Positions 1-14,000 of a stretch of 64,000 bases of DNA are shown piece by piece. The DNA lies in NCBI RefSeq assembly GCF_026914265.1, contig NC_069132.1, positions 34,962,932 to 35,026,931 of the forward strand, written 5' to 3'. Numbering within the stretch: the stretch's first letter is position 1; each line of letters opens with the position of its first letter. Both the position numbers and the translations under genes were made by a program. The stretch is from Mya arenaria (Eukaryota > Mollusca > Bivalvia > Myida > Myidae). Under the pieces are notes generated by a model. The model saw only the letters and a program-made list of their open reading frames with translations. It made no database searches and was not told the DNA's origin.

Positions 1-73
1 TAGTTATATGTATTTTTAAATGGATATAAAAAGGGTTTAAATTTCACATTTTTAGTTAATAAAGAAATCTTAC

Positions 74-3000
74 CTGGAAGAGATCATACTTAGTGCCAAC
101 AATGACAAGGGGCACCGGAAAAGGGTCCAGCATGTTTCTGTCCGCATGATCTTCACCCACACGAGCCAGAGCCCGTTTCTGGAGTGCCTCCCTGATACCT
201 GGGTTGTCTTGTCTTGCATCTGCAATGGCTGCCTCTATACGAGCCCGGGATGAGGCCAGGAGAGACTCCAGGGTGAACCAAATCTCCTCTGGCTTAGATA
301 GGTCAACACAGATCATCACCGCTCCATTCCTAAAATACAAAGTATATCATTATTAATAGGGTTATTCATCAAGGATGCTTTTTATTCACTAAAAAAGCCT
401 TTACCTCGAAGTAAGCAATATCTTTTTTGTAAAGATATTGTATTAAAATGCAAATGGATTAGTCTACAAATTATAAAAAAGTTCCTTTATGGAATAAGGG
501 AAGCAATATTGCTTTACCAGCATGTGTTTCCTCACATATTTCTCCAACTTTGCTCTCAACATCAACACATCAATAAAGGTATTTTTTTACTTCTACAACA
601 ACATCTTATTTGGAGCCATGTTTAAAAGCAATCATTTGTTCTAAGTGCTTTATGTACTTATAATACAGTTACCACACAAGCAAAAGCTTACCGAAGTCAT
701 GTCTGCGTTTCTCACTTGGTCTAACTAAAGTTATTTGAGTTGCTACACATATACTCATTGCCAATGACTCTTTGTATATAAAGTTTCATGTAACTATCTT
801 GAGCAGTGTTTAGGTAATGGTCAATAGAAATTGTTGCACACCAACAACACCACCACCACCAACAACAACAACAAGGTTATGGCAATTATAAATATCTCCA
901 CATTTTTTTGTGTTCAGAAGATGAGCTAAAAAGTAAACTAAGCCCATTATTTTGTACACTTACTCCAGCGTGTCGGCATTGAGGGGAATATCCATGAGTT
1001 TAGACAGCCATGTTCCCCCGCCCAGCTCCCAGATATGGCCAATGTCCTTTGCCTGAGGAGTGAAGTTTACTTAACATAAATTATTCTTGAACCATACACA
1101 TCTTTTGGCTAGTTTGGGCCTACAAATAATGCCATTAGTGTACAGAAATTATTGGATAAATATGACCAACTAATAAACATAGTGTTGGATAAACTTTAAA
1201 AAATACCCAAGCCAGATCTGCGAAACCTGCTAACAACCTTATTCAATCCATTTGAATCAGGTTGTTAGCAGGTTGCGCAGATCTGGTTTGGTTAATAGGG
1301 GATATTTTTAGGTAAGAGGATGAAAAATTATTTTTTAAACCAAAGTAGCAGCAAAGATAACTAAAAATACTGCTGCCTTGTCTTTGCTTTATAAAGATAT
1401 GCAATAAGTGCTGCCTTATCACAAAACCTAACTTAAATACGACATTTAAGCTATTAATACACTTCAAACTACATCGCAAAATGGTATTTATACATGACAA
1501 GGCAGTAATAAAACACGACCAAATAGATGTACATACCATATTATGTCCCTTTGATCTTCTGGCGTATGTGTATTCCAGGGCAACTGTGGGCTTTGGTGCT
1601 TCATTTCTGTTTATACAATAAATTTAAATCTAACATAAATGCATAATAATTTACATTTTGTTGCCTTCAATGTATATTTTGACTATTAAATGATAGTTGA
1701 TTTTATCGCTGTACTATGGATTAGTAATGATTCAAAGTAATTTAGATACTACATGTATATTTTACATTATGATATACCAGCATTTTGTAATTGTATATAT
1801 AATAATGATCATTATCATCATGTTTGTGTTTTTAAGCAATAGGAAATACATTATTACTTAGAAGTATACAACAAAAACTACTAAAATGAACGAGTCTGTC
1901 TTGCTCTTCGCCTACTACATGTAGTTATAATGACATGTTGAGTAACTGATCTTGACTTTCTGCTTTAATATTGAGAAGATTATCACACCAGGATTTGAGG
2001 TTAGATGGGATGCCCGACACTCATGTAACTTTGTACCCTCTTCCCAAGGAACAGATGAATAAGAGACTGTAAACATGTTATGGGTTTTGGGTCTCAACCC
2101 AAGTGTGTTAGGTGCAATCCCCTCCTCCCCCTACCCCCTCAGCATCCAATAGTGTTACTGTATACATGTAGGTCTTCTTTGCTTTCTCAAAATAGTCTTA
2201 CCTCTCTAAAAATCTGAGAATAATTGAAGTCTTCCCCTGCAAATAACCAAATATTGATTGCATAAAATGTACTTACAAACTACACAATGAGACTTTAATC
2301 AATGCTTGAATTACAACAGTGCAACAAAGCCAACCCAAGAGCTCATCTGTTATTTTTTAGTGGAAAAAAGGGGCATAACTCAAGAATAATTAAGGCCAGA
2401 GTCATGGGTCTTGCTGGATATGCATATTTTCTCTGGCAACTTGTGTACTAAGAGTTTTATTTTAATATTTTGAATGTTTCTTATAAAGTTACGTTTTTGC
2501 ACACTGAAAACAATGATGCTAAGACTATGACAATAACTCAACTTTTTTTCTTATTTCTAAAAAAGTGTTCAGAAAAAATGAACAAATACTTGTTGTTCTT
2601 ACAAGCACCTATAATCAATTGTAATCAATGACTTTACTAAAGCAGTTCCAAGCTTTAAACAAAAGACTTGATCATTAAAAGAAATGCATGAAGCAAGCTT
2701 TTAGTAACTCAGTTTTACTACAACTAACGATCGGCAATACTTGCATTTGGTCAAAGGATATATTTTCCCCCAAAAATTGCTACATGTTTGCCATTCACCA
2801 AGTGAAACCCTTTAACTCAGCAAAATTGAAGCATTTTTTCGATTTATAATACATGTGTAGTTAAATACTGTTATACATATATACAATGTATGTGAACTAT
2901 TTAAACTATCATATTATTTTATTCTGGTACATGAATTTGTTTACTTACAGAATTCTTTGCTCCAACAATGAAGAGATTTTTCTCCTCGGCATTCTTTCCA

Positions 3001-3587
3001 TCATCTGTGCATGGAAAAAATGGAGATAGGTTACTGGTATTACTAGCTACTACAGACGTACTGTTAACATGTAAATGCAGTTTGCCAAATAGTTTTAAAC
3101 ATTGTTATATATTTTATTTTTAATTCATAAATAAACAAATAGATCATTAATTGAAATGGCTTGTGAGACTATTGCTGACGATCAATAATGATTTTGGACA
3201 TACTGTCAATGCAAATTGGCCTTACATGTAACGCCTCAACTATAACCATATTATATTGAATAAAAGCAGATGATAATTTCATAATTAAGATGAACAAAGA
3301 AGTATAAATTTTCATCTGACATGAATTATTAAAAAAGCATTATTTAATTTTAAATATACACAACAATGCCACTGGATGTGTTGCATTACCGGTAAGATTT
3401 TCTAGTCCCAGGAAAATGTTTGAAACTTAAAAGTTATGCATAATACTATGACTACATAACAATGATGAACTCGCCATTGAAATTGTGGCCTACATGACTT
3501 GTCTTAAACACATCTTTTTGTTCAAAAGAACAAAATACCTTGGTCTTTGCCTGCTTGCTCAATAGCAAGATCCCACAGGGTTGTCAT
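74..3587 (-). CDS. DYNC2LI1: Cytoplasmic dynein 2 light intermediate chain 1, N-terminal 185 residues (partial)
   Basis: This Ras-like subunit of the dynein-2 motor drives retrograde intraflagellar transport in cilia. Six coding exons are visible on the minus strand: 3539-3587, 2949-3004, 2202-2236, 1537-1606, 964-1052 and 74-329. All have GT/AG borders and compatible phases. They encode about 185 residues that start [17 protein letters not shown]-loop, GAKNSGKT, lies at residues 31-38 and is split between exons 2 and 3. Further family hallmarks are [26 protein letters not shown] and [15 protein letters not shown]. The human protein is about 350 residues, so roughly the C-terminal half lies beyond the left edge. 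The chosen ATG aligns with the human start; CCTAAAAG directly before it could be a splice acceptor, so a 5' UTR exon may exist further right. FAM98 lies head-to-head about 1.5 kb away. Identification is by remembered similarity. Confidence 0.93.
1204..1294. repeat. Near-perfect 91-nt hairpin in DYNC2LI1 intron 4
   Basis: Bases 1204-1246 pair with 1252-1294, leaving a 5-nt loop. The stem is about 43 bp with only three mismatches and one G-U pair. It is a palindrome, so it folds on either strand. It could be a microRNA-like precursor, a tiny foldback transposon or a replication palindrome. No target-site duplication is obvious. Confidence 0.75.
2350..2520 (-). repeat. Interspersed bivalve-type repeat (GGGGCATAACTCAAG family)
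   Basis: The segment reads 'ggggcataactcaagaat', then 'gccagagtcatgggtcttgc', then 'ctctggcaacttgtgtac'. The same motif series recurs near 14830-14910, 34612-34800, 38820-38920 and 51560-51680. It is a dispersed repeat family with no coding capacity seen. The strand is not determined by any functional feature. Confidence 0.5.
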
Positions 3588-5075
3588 CTTTTAGGATAAA
3601 TCTAGGTGGTTGGTTCTGTAATTTGTTAAAAAAAAAATCTATTGTTGGAAGGCAAGCACACAAGTTAACAACACACAATAATCTACACTAATAGATCAAA
3701 CTGGCATTCATAAATGTTTTTTTTTAAATGTTGTGTTATAAAAAAACACTATTTTCCAGATAGTGGTCTCATCTGGGCGTGAAAGGTAGTATCTGCATTC
3801 AGTTTTGAAGTCCTGTATGGTCTCTGATGATAAATAGAACAAGTGCAAGATGACACCTGTATATTGCAAAATATTTCTCATTTCCTTATTTTATGTAGCA
3901 GGGCTTGATGTTGATGCAGGCACTTGTGTATTAGAAATTAAAATTCAAGCTTGTTTATCCAAAAGACTTATTTCAATGACTGGGTAATCGGTATACAAAA
4001 CTCTAGCCCTTTATTAAAAGACCCTTGGCTTTTACTAGTGCCTATTTTAAAAATTAGCGGAAGATGAGAGAGCATAGAACCAGAACTCAAAGATTCCAAG
4101 AACTACAGTTTTAAGCAGAAGCCAGGTGCTGCGGCTGCTGGTATCATTTTTATACAGGGAATTTGCATTCCAACAGCAAACCTTCAAACACAGACAGAAC
4201 TAACTGGAAAAATTACAGCCCAAAATATTGGCATTAAAATCACACACCTGTCACAATACTGGACACATTCATTTGAAGATAAATAATAACACAAAACAAT
4301 AATACCACCCTAATTTCTTGAATCTTTTGGTTCTTCTATAATCAGGTGACTAGTCAAACATAAATTTACACATCATTTGAAATGATTGATTTTGATTTTA
4401 AAGTCAACATTTTGTATGAAAGCCAACCTGAAATGTAATTGATTGCATAGCAAATCCGAATATCAAAATGCACAAAAGTTTAATACAAAGCAACTTTAAA
4501 GAAAAGAAAGTTAAAAGTGTATCTATAAATTACAGATTATACGCAGGTTTTTAAAATTATGATGTTAAGTGAAAGAAAGAGTGTATGTCTGAACAAAGTT
4601 TTGAATATATGCAGACGACAAAATCAGCGTCCTTACAACAGCTAGTTCAACAATGAAGCTGTTGGAAGTGCTCTATACAGTTGACCATACAATGAGTAAA
4701 TCTAGAATTTCTCGAAACTGATATTTTTTTATGTCAGTAAAACATGCCCAAATCATGAATAAATGCCAATTTACAGCATTAACCCCAGGGTTCATGTTTT
4801 GTTTTTCAAGGAAGTAACAAAAAAACGTTCTTAGTACATATTTAAGGGATATAACAGTTAAAATAGACCAAGTGACTTACAAAATAATTTCGAGAAATGG
4901 AATGTTTACAAATTGATCTACCTCCCTAAACGCTTTTTTAGCATACGTTTATGATACATTGAGGTAAAACCCTGCACCCTATTATTGTTGTTACCTAATT
5001 AATCTAACTATTGGGCATAGGTTTATGTGACGAGCTCAAACTGTCAAAAAACGTGTAAGAAATAAGCAGATTTCG
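3588..5075. promoter_or_regulatory. Shared upstream region of divergent DYNC2LI1 and FAM98
   Basis: This roughly 1.5-kb AT-rich interval lies between two start codons that point away from each other, so it must hold both promoters unless they use distant 5' exons. I see no convincing TATA box and no open reading frame. The last 113 bases, from 4963, are duplicated at 9090 together with FAM98 exon 1. They include 'tgacgagctc', a TGACG half-site, about 40 bases before the FAM98 ATG. Confidence 0.4.
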
Positions 5076-8000
5076 ATGGACACCTACGCCGATATCCTAG
5101 ACTCATTGGAAGACTTGGGGTAAATTATGAACAATACAAAACATGCTTTTGACCTTGTTATAATTTATTTCTCTTTATATTTGCATGACAGTATTTTATT
5201 AAATAAGGTTTCTTCTCAGCATCTTTGTAAGTTATGCACCAGTCAATTGTAACCACGGCCCCACCAGGTCCGGGGAATAGCGGGGACTTTGACTTTCGGT
5301 CCAGCCAACCCCGGGTGAAATGCCCGCCCTGCGGAGACGAACTGGTGGTAAAATCCCCGCCAAATGCCCTTGCACCCCAGGGACCCTAGGTAAGGCAAAA
5401 CCACCGCATTCACCCGGCACTGCGGGGACGCCTGAAAGGTAAAAATATGGCCCTTTTCCCCGATATACCCCCAGACCTGGGGGGGGCGTGGTTGCAATTG
5501 ACTGGTGCATTACACTGTAGTGGCCAATCAGAGCCCAGTATTGATAAGCCCGCCTCTGTGTATGATAAGCCCGCCTCTGGCTAACAGTTGCATGTATGTT
5601 GATAGTTCAGTTATTGATTAGATTCGAGATCGTGTGCGTATGAGTATGAATGAAATAAAGCTATATTAAACCATCCCGTTTTGGGTCTGCTATATACATT
5701 ACACTGACAACATTACATACACTAAACTAATTTAGCAAGAATACTTCTTTATTCCTTAACCCAAGATTACCTTACACAAATTTCGATGCAAGCTGAAGGT
5801 AATCAGTCTCAGGCACAAGCTATCAGTAGAAACTTTTTTATTTATGTTCCCTAAATGGTTGTTTCTCAAGTATTCAAGGATCTCTTGTATTTCACTCTGT
5901 TTCTTCGGTAATGTTTCTTCCCTAGTTACATGTAGCTCGGCCTTAAATAAAACCATAAACCTTTTCTCAGACTTCCTTGACCCAGAAATGTAGTATGTAA
6001 TGAGAAATATATACACTTGATTAAAATGATTACTGACAAAACAAAATGGTTGGAAATGATTATTATGGTTCAAGAATCAAGGTTTAATTATCCAAAGCCT
6101 CACTCGGAACATACCAACAGGAAGACTGCAACACCTATACTTTATCTTCAACAGGACCAGCATACAAAATGCTTATAAACTAGTCTCACAATATATCAGT
6201 GAAATCAACAGTCCTAATTGTTAAGCATGCATACAGGGGTTCAAACCATTGACCCTGTTCCATCTGTATCGCAATGATCCAGGCTTACGGGTGTCTGAAC
6301 CTGAAAAGTAGAAGCTGTACTGCAATGCTCCACATTAATTCTCCAAGTCTCCAATAGTTCAGAATCTGCTCTAAACAGTACAAAAAGAAACTTCAAAGTT
6401 TCCCTTCATATTTATGTGATGCTCTTTCATCAGCTTCTAGAAGCACACTTACTATTCCTTTCACTGCTTTTTTATGCCCCCACAAAGTGGCGGCATATAG
6501 GGTTGCCCTTGTCCGTACGTACGTCGGTCTGTCTGTACGTACGTACGTCCCGAAGATTGTTTCCGATCTAATTCTTGAAAACCGTTTGTCCAATCCTCAC
6601 CAAACTTTAAACACATGTTTGTGACCATAATATCTTGATCAAGTTCGATAGTCATGGAAATCGCTTTAGTCATTTAGGAGTTACGGCCCTTTTTTGCCAA
6701 AAATACTTCAAAAATATATGTTTCCAATCTAATTCTTGAAAACTGTTTGTCCAATCCTCACCACACTTTAAACACATGTTTGTGACCATAATATCTTGAT
6801 CAAGTTCGATAGTCATGGAAATCGCTTTAGTCATTTAGCAGTTAAGGCCCTTTTTTGCCAAAAATACTTCAAAAATATATGTTTCCAATCTAATTCTTGA
6901 AAAGTATGTGTCCAATGTGGATCCAACAAGTTTTTTCCTGCCTGAATGGCGCCATATAACCTATACAGTCTTGCAATGCCGTAAAACCCAACTCAACTCA
7001 ACTTATCCTATATGTGCAGATTATCCTGAATAATCATTATGGCTTATTTTCTGTGACAAAAAATCGAAGTGGGGGCATCCGTGTCCTATGGACACATTTC
7101 TAGTTATAAACTAACATCACATGACGAAAATGAAATGATGCATTGTAACAACTCTCATGGATGAACCTTATACATGTATATAAATTACATTACAGAGTAG
7201 GGGTGTCAAGTTCATTAATCTTTAGAAAAGGAAGTGACCCATAAAGCATATTACTTCTATCATATCAGTTTATGATTTACCAGCTAAGTTTAGACATTTA
7301 ATACTAAAACCATAACATTAATATTAAATTATACACAATATCAACCTAAAGAAATTAAAGCTGTAACAGCGGAACCTGGAAATAGCCAAATACTTTATAA
7401 CTGAAACAGAAGAAGTTCATTTTCCTGGCTCCAGACTTAATGATCCCGGGAACATTAGACTTCTAGTCTTCAAATGTCTGGATTTGACAGTGAATTGGTG
7501 TCACTTCTATTTCATTTCACTTATGACATTTACCTACATTGTAGTGCCTAAGGCTGACTCAACAATGCATCTTAGTAAATCTATATGAGTTTGGTTTGTG
7601 ATCACTCAGCCAAACTTGTTTTTCCTTTCAAACTCCTGTTTCCTCCACAACATAAGACAACACTCAAGATTGTGTTAAATGCCAGTGAGATTAATATAAT
7701 GTTGTTATATTTTTTTTACCTCAGTAACCAAAAGTTTCCTTTTACTACAGTTATGACGGTGAATTGCTACAAGAAGCCCTGTTAGGAAAGGCTCTAGAAG
7801 GTGGTCCAGAGTCTGTGGAGTACACAACACTTGTCTCCTGGCTATGTGAGGAGCTCCGTGACTTTGTTGGACTCCAGGAAACTGTCAACCCAGTAACTGG
7901 CCCTAATGATGCCTCTTACTTTCTGATGGAAATTAGCAGTTTCCTAAGAGCTTATGGTAATGTTGTCAATTGGTTCATTGTTATACATCTATTGATGTTT

Positions 8001-11000
8001 GTATTCTTCTTTGTGTTGTCTTTTATTGGTCTTGGAATATATATCTTATATACCCCCCTCCACCCCCCAAGAAGCAATGGCGATATAAAGAATGCATTTA
8101 AAATCAACTATTATAAAATAATGATTTAAACTTTTAAACATTTTAATGCCTTGGCTTAGTGCTTTTCTTCTTTTGTGATACTAGAGACACTCAATACACA
8201 AACAAGTGGTCACAATTCTTGTTTGCACCTAAATTATATATATATAGGTTTATAAACCAAATGATAAAAGGTGACCCATGTATCTGTTTTTGTGTAACTA
8301 ATTCCTGCACATGTAACTTTAGGCTGTCCTTATCCCGTACTGAATGATGGACCTGTCGCACAGAGACTTGTGACAAAACATGCTCGCTACCAACTCCTAG
8401 GTAACTATTCTATTAGTGATTTTGAAACAAATAGGGCCTAGCTACAAAACATGCCCACTACCAACTCTTAGCACACTATATTAATATGAAACACACAGGG
8501 ACTAGTGACAAAACATGTCTACTACAAACTCCTACAGTAGGTAACCATAATATTTGTTATTTTGAAACTTTTATATATCTATATTGCAGTGATGACCATA
8601 TATATCCTTTCAATGCATTACTAATCAGAATTCGAACACCATGCACTGACCACATGGTTTCATTCACCAAAATTGCTAAAACTTTCAGTACTTATTTAAT
8701 CATCAGTTTCAAACTCAAAAATTTTGTTTTGTTACATTGACTATCAATGTTATTTGACAAACAATATAAAAGTAGAATAAATAAGACGATAATATAAAAT
8801 GAGAGTGATATGCGGGTGATGACTTTACATTTATATGCAGGGGTCATTTATAGAAAAACTGTCTGTCCTAGAAAACTTCATCCATTGTCACATGTGTTGT
8901 CCTAGATTTCCTGGTCACGGAGCTCCAGGCTGTACGAATGTTGGCCTGCAATAATCCTGCCGCCCTGAGTTCTGAACCTACCACACCTAGTGAAATAGCC
9001 AGCCAGGTGAGATATATGTATGATTGTAGTAGGGTGAAAGCCAAATGTTCTGTAAAAGGAGCCAGTTCGCTCATGCCCCTTGGATTGTGGGTAAAACCCT
9101 GCACCCTATTATTGTTGTTACCTAATTAATCTAACCATTGGGCATAGGTTTATGTGACGAGCTCAAACTGTCAAAAAAACGTGTAAGAAATAAGCAGATT
9201 TCGATGGACACCTATGCCGATATCCTAGACTCATTGGAAGACTTGGGGTAAATTATGAACAATACGAAACATGCTTTTGACCTTGTTATCATTTATTTCT
9301 CTTTATATTTGCATGACAGTATTTTATTAAATAAGGTTTCTTTTCAGCATCTTTGTAAGTTATGCACCAGTCAATTGTCAGTTGTTAATCCATGTTTGAT
9401 TACTTTCAAGTTTGCTCATTACATGTATATAAGGTATATATACGGGCCATCATTGAAAAAAGGTTCACAATGAATGGATTGATTTTGTCAAATTCTTTAA
9501 CCCCTGGGGTAGGCAAAACATATATTTTTTGCATATTATTAATAATTATTATATCTAATGTTATTTAAAAAAAATAATGGCTTAAACAGCAAAAAAGGAT
9601 CATTTCTCCCCTAAAAACTCATTATATTTTTTCATTTTAATATCAATAACCTTGAACATTTAATAACTGTCATTTAGAGCAAGTGGCCCCATCCTATCCA
9701 CATTTTTTAGGTAAACTATTTGAATACCAAGAAAACAAAAACTGGTTCAAAATGTCCCATTTTATCTTGAGATGTGGTTCCTTGTTACAGTATGAGAGTG
9801 ATACTGCGCAGCACATGAAACTGATGCTGATTGCTCTTGGGTTCCCAAAACCTCCTGCCAACATCAATGCTTTCCAGCTTTTCAGCAAACTGGAAGCTAA
9901 GGTGAGAAAGCCTTTTAAGGCAGTCATATGCACAGATATGATTAGAAAACCCATTCTCAAAATGAGGCTCTCAAACAAATCAAATTTTTAATTATGTCAT
10001 ACATGTACATTGTAATGGGTTATTTTGCCAAGCCTGGAGGTCATGAGCCAGTACAAGGATGCAATTGGGTAACTCTTTCTCAAAGTGAAGTTGTCAGACA
10101 AATCAAACACTATTATCATATTCATCTGCAAGGAAGTGATGCACCAGGACCTAAATTGGGAACCCCCACCTCAAAGTGAGGCCTTTTCAAATCAAAGCAA
10201 CTACGGTACCAAGATGCAGTTTGGAAACCCTTCCTTGAATTGAGGTTGTCAAACTATGGAAATATTGTTATTTGATTTGGCATTTACATAAGTAGGCCAC
10301 TATATCATAGGCTATCACACATATGAAATAGGGAATCCCCTTATTAAAGTGAAGTTAATAAAACATTATTTTTTTTGGAATTTGCATCTTCAAATCAAGG
10401 AAGTGATGTATCATCGGAAAACCCCACCTCAAAGTGAGGCTGTCAAACAGAAAATAAGTTATTTTATTTTAGATCAAAGAAGTTATGGGCCAGCACCCAG
10501 ATGCCCTTGGAAAACCCCTTCTTAAAGTGAGGCTTTCAGACAATCAGTGGGATCTGGTCCATAAGATTAACTCTGCCCTGAGTGACGAATATCGCATTCG
10601 AAGAGACATGTTGTTAAAACGGCTTGATGTCACTATACAGTCTTTCATGTGGTCAGATAAAGCAAAGGTTTGTTATAGGTCATATGTTGGCCATAATTTC
10701 TGAATATTACATTATATTGTTTTCCTTTATAAAGATAAATATATTAACATATTGTTGATCATGTCTTTGATATGTCAAAGATTGCTCATTGCATGTTTTT
10801 GTTTGTGTTTTCATTTAACTATTAAAGGTACTGCTTCAATTTTCTGCTTATTATATAATATCACAAAATAACAAGAGGTCAATCTTGCTAGCTTCGTAGT
10901 TGAATAGTAAAGCTATAATATATTTTTTATGTACCTTACTAATTTCAATATCTAAATGAAAAATGCAGTTCTAACTTACAATAAAGACATGGGTTTTTTT

Positions 11001-14000
11001 ATTTCAGCAATTAGAAAACAAAATAGCGGAAGCCTATCAACCAATAAGAAAAATGTTAAAACCTACAACAGAAGTTGGAGTTCCACAAATTTTGTCTGCA
11101 AGAGATGGTAGGCAGTTGATGTACCAAAAATGTTTTATTAGACGCGCATGCCCTTATTACTGTGCATGGGGTCTTTTGCGTTGGTCTGAATTTTCAAATT
11201 CTGCAACTTGAAAAATGCTTACCTTTACTCTAAAAAATGCAATTTGTTTCCATGAAAAGCATAACATTGACGCTGGTTGTTCTTAGTGCACATTCCCATA
11301 CTGCTGACGTGATGTATATAAACCCATACCCTATTGTATAATGAACGTTAAATACCAACTACATGGTTAACAGAGTGAAACATTTCTCAATCTAGTTGAT
11401 GACAATTTTGTATTGAGATGTTAAACCAAGTGTTCAGTGGACCATTTTCTTAATTTACATACAAGGCGGTGTATGCACCCACGCTTTTAGTGGATAGTGA
11501 TAGCCGATTGGCCGGTAGCAGACATTCAAATCAGCCTATCATTTAGGTGATGGGTAATTGTGACAAGCATAGTCAACTTGTAATATTTCATGACTCTATA
11601 CATGACTTATTATCAAATTTGATGGACTTTAAGAAGTTCCCTGAATTGGGTGAATTGGCTCGAATTTAGTGTGTAGAGTCCTCAAAAAGACACCTGCTGT
11701 GCGTGTCTAATATAGCCACAATATGCCATTTGTTAACATATTTTAATAAATATTACACAATATTGAATTTTAATATTTAAATTTAGGACACGTATAAAAA
11801 ACATTCAACAGAATCATAGACAGCAATTTTCTCTAAATTTCTCCCTATTAATCAACTGCAATCAGTTGCAGGTTACTTGGCAATGCTCATAGCCAGTTTC
11901 CACCTGTGCTTTTGGGTCGCATATTTCGGAGAAACTACCCTTCTTACACCTGTAGAATACAAGTTTACCAGTAAATTCATTTTATCATGGCGTTTAATCT
12001 TATTTCAGACTTAACGCGGATTGAGAAAACTAGCAGTGGTACTGCAAGGGAAGCAACAAAAACTGCTCTTAACAAAATATTGATACCAAAGGTAATTTAC
12101 CCTTAAAGCAACCCTTTCAGGTATTTTGTTGGTTATATATATTTTTTCAATCAAAATTTCCTTCAAATTTACTAATTCTATATAATATTGAGTACCGTAA
12201 ACACTAAACAGTAACTTACAGAAACTCATTTTTTACTTGAATTTTGAAAATGTAAGTAAAAAAAATATGTTCATTTTTTAAGAGCGCAACTAGGTAATGC
12301 ATTTCCTCTCACATTTTAAAGTATGAAGATGATTAAATGTTCCTTTATCTGACCATATAGCTTGAGAAATCCTTCATCCATGCTAGTAAAGGCATAAATA
12401 CCTGCCCAATGTATAAATCCATAGCACTCAGACATTTAAGGTTATGAATACAGTTGAGACTCAATTTGTCACTATGAACAATATTGAAACATTTATACCC
12501 CCGACAAACGAAGTTTGAAGGGGGTATATTGGAGTCACCCTGTGGTCGATCGGTCGGTCGGTTTGTCGGTCGGTCCGTTGTAATTTACCTTGTCTGGAGC
12601 ATAACTTAAAGGCCTGGGTGCATGACCCCAAATATCCCTCCGGACAGCAATTAAGCCTATTTGGCAGAGGAGGCGTGGTTAATCGGGTTTATGAGGTCTG
12701 CTCTGGTCAGCAGTTGTGATTGTAAACATTCACATGGCTCCGGGTGTTATATGATTCTGATAGAGTGGTTCAGAAGAATTTGTCCATTTGTTTCTCATTT
12801 GAGATTAGATAAATAAAGTCTCATATACTTCGACCAATACTTCCACGAAATGTGTTATAATAAGCCATTTGATAGTATATATCACCCCAGATAATGGATG
12901 TTTCCCACCATATGGCAGTTACATCCTCATACTATGATAGTAAACCTGTAGTAAACAGGAATTGGTAGTGAAATTCAGTTGGCTGTTAGAGGGTCATGAA
13001 CTTTCAAGATCTGTCAATCAACATTGCTGGGAAATTTGAATTTGTTTGCCAGTTATGAATTTTTTTATTTGAAAGTAGTATTTATAAGTGTTTGTGAGAC
13101 TTGAAATTCACAAGATATGGATATGATACATTCAATAAACCATCTTGTAAATTTTAGCAATATTTGATTGTAAATTATTTGAATATTTGAAAGAAATGTA
13201 CTGGCAGTCTGTACTAGCAGACAGCTCTGTGAGGTCAAGTGAAGTGGCCATTTTTCTGACTGCCTGCAAACTACTTGATGGAATTTATTAAAACTTAATA
13301 CAATGGTAAAGCACAATGAGAGGAAGTGCAGTGCACAAGAACCATATCTCTATTTCAGCTAATTACAGAGTTGCTGCCCTTTGTTACTTTTTCTTGTCCG
13401 GAGCATAACTTGAAAACTATTGGATGGAATTTAATAAAACTTCATACAGTGATAGATCATAATGAGAGGAAGTGCAGTGTACAGGAACTGCAATTCTATT
13501 TCAGCCAATTACAGAGTTACTGCCCTTTGTTACTTTTTCTTGTCCTGAGCATAACTTAAACTATTGGATGGAATTTAATAAAACTTCATACAGGGATAGA
13601 TCATAATGACAGGAAGTGCAGTGTACAGGAACTGCAATTCTATTTCAGCCAATTACAGAGTTACTGCCATTTGTTACTTTTTCTTGTCCGGAGCATAACT
13701 AGAAAACTATTGGATGGAATTTAATAAAACTTCATACAGTGATAGATCATAATGAGAGGAAGTGCAGTGTACAGGAACCGCAATTCTATTTCATCCAATT
13801 ACAGAGTTATTGCCCTTTGTTACTTATTTCTTGTCCAGAGCATAACTTGAAAACTACCGAATGGAATGTAATAAAACTTTATACAATGGTACAGCACAAT
13901 GAGAAGGAGTTCAGTGTACATGAATCATTACACTATTTTAGCAAATTACAGAGTTATTGCCTTTTTCTGTGGTTTTTTTTTTGTCAAACTTTTGTCCACA

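Noticed and set aside
5232-5510. 92-residue minus-strand open frame
   Set aside because: It exactly fills the GC-rich MITE; the length is due to composition, not coding.
9204-9247. Alternative first coding exon giving an N-terminally short FAM98
   Set aside because: Its phase does not fit exon 5; splicing there meets a stop within about ten codons, so no useful protein is expected.
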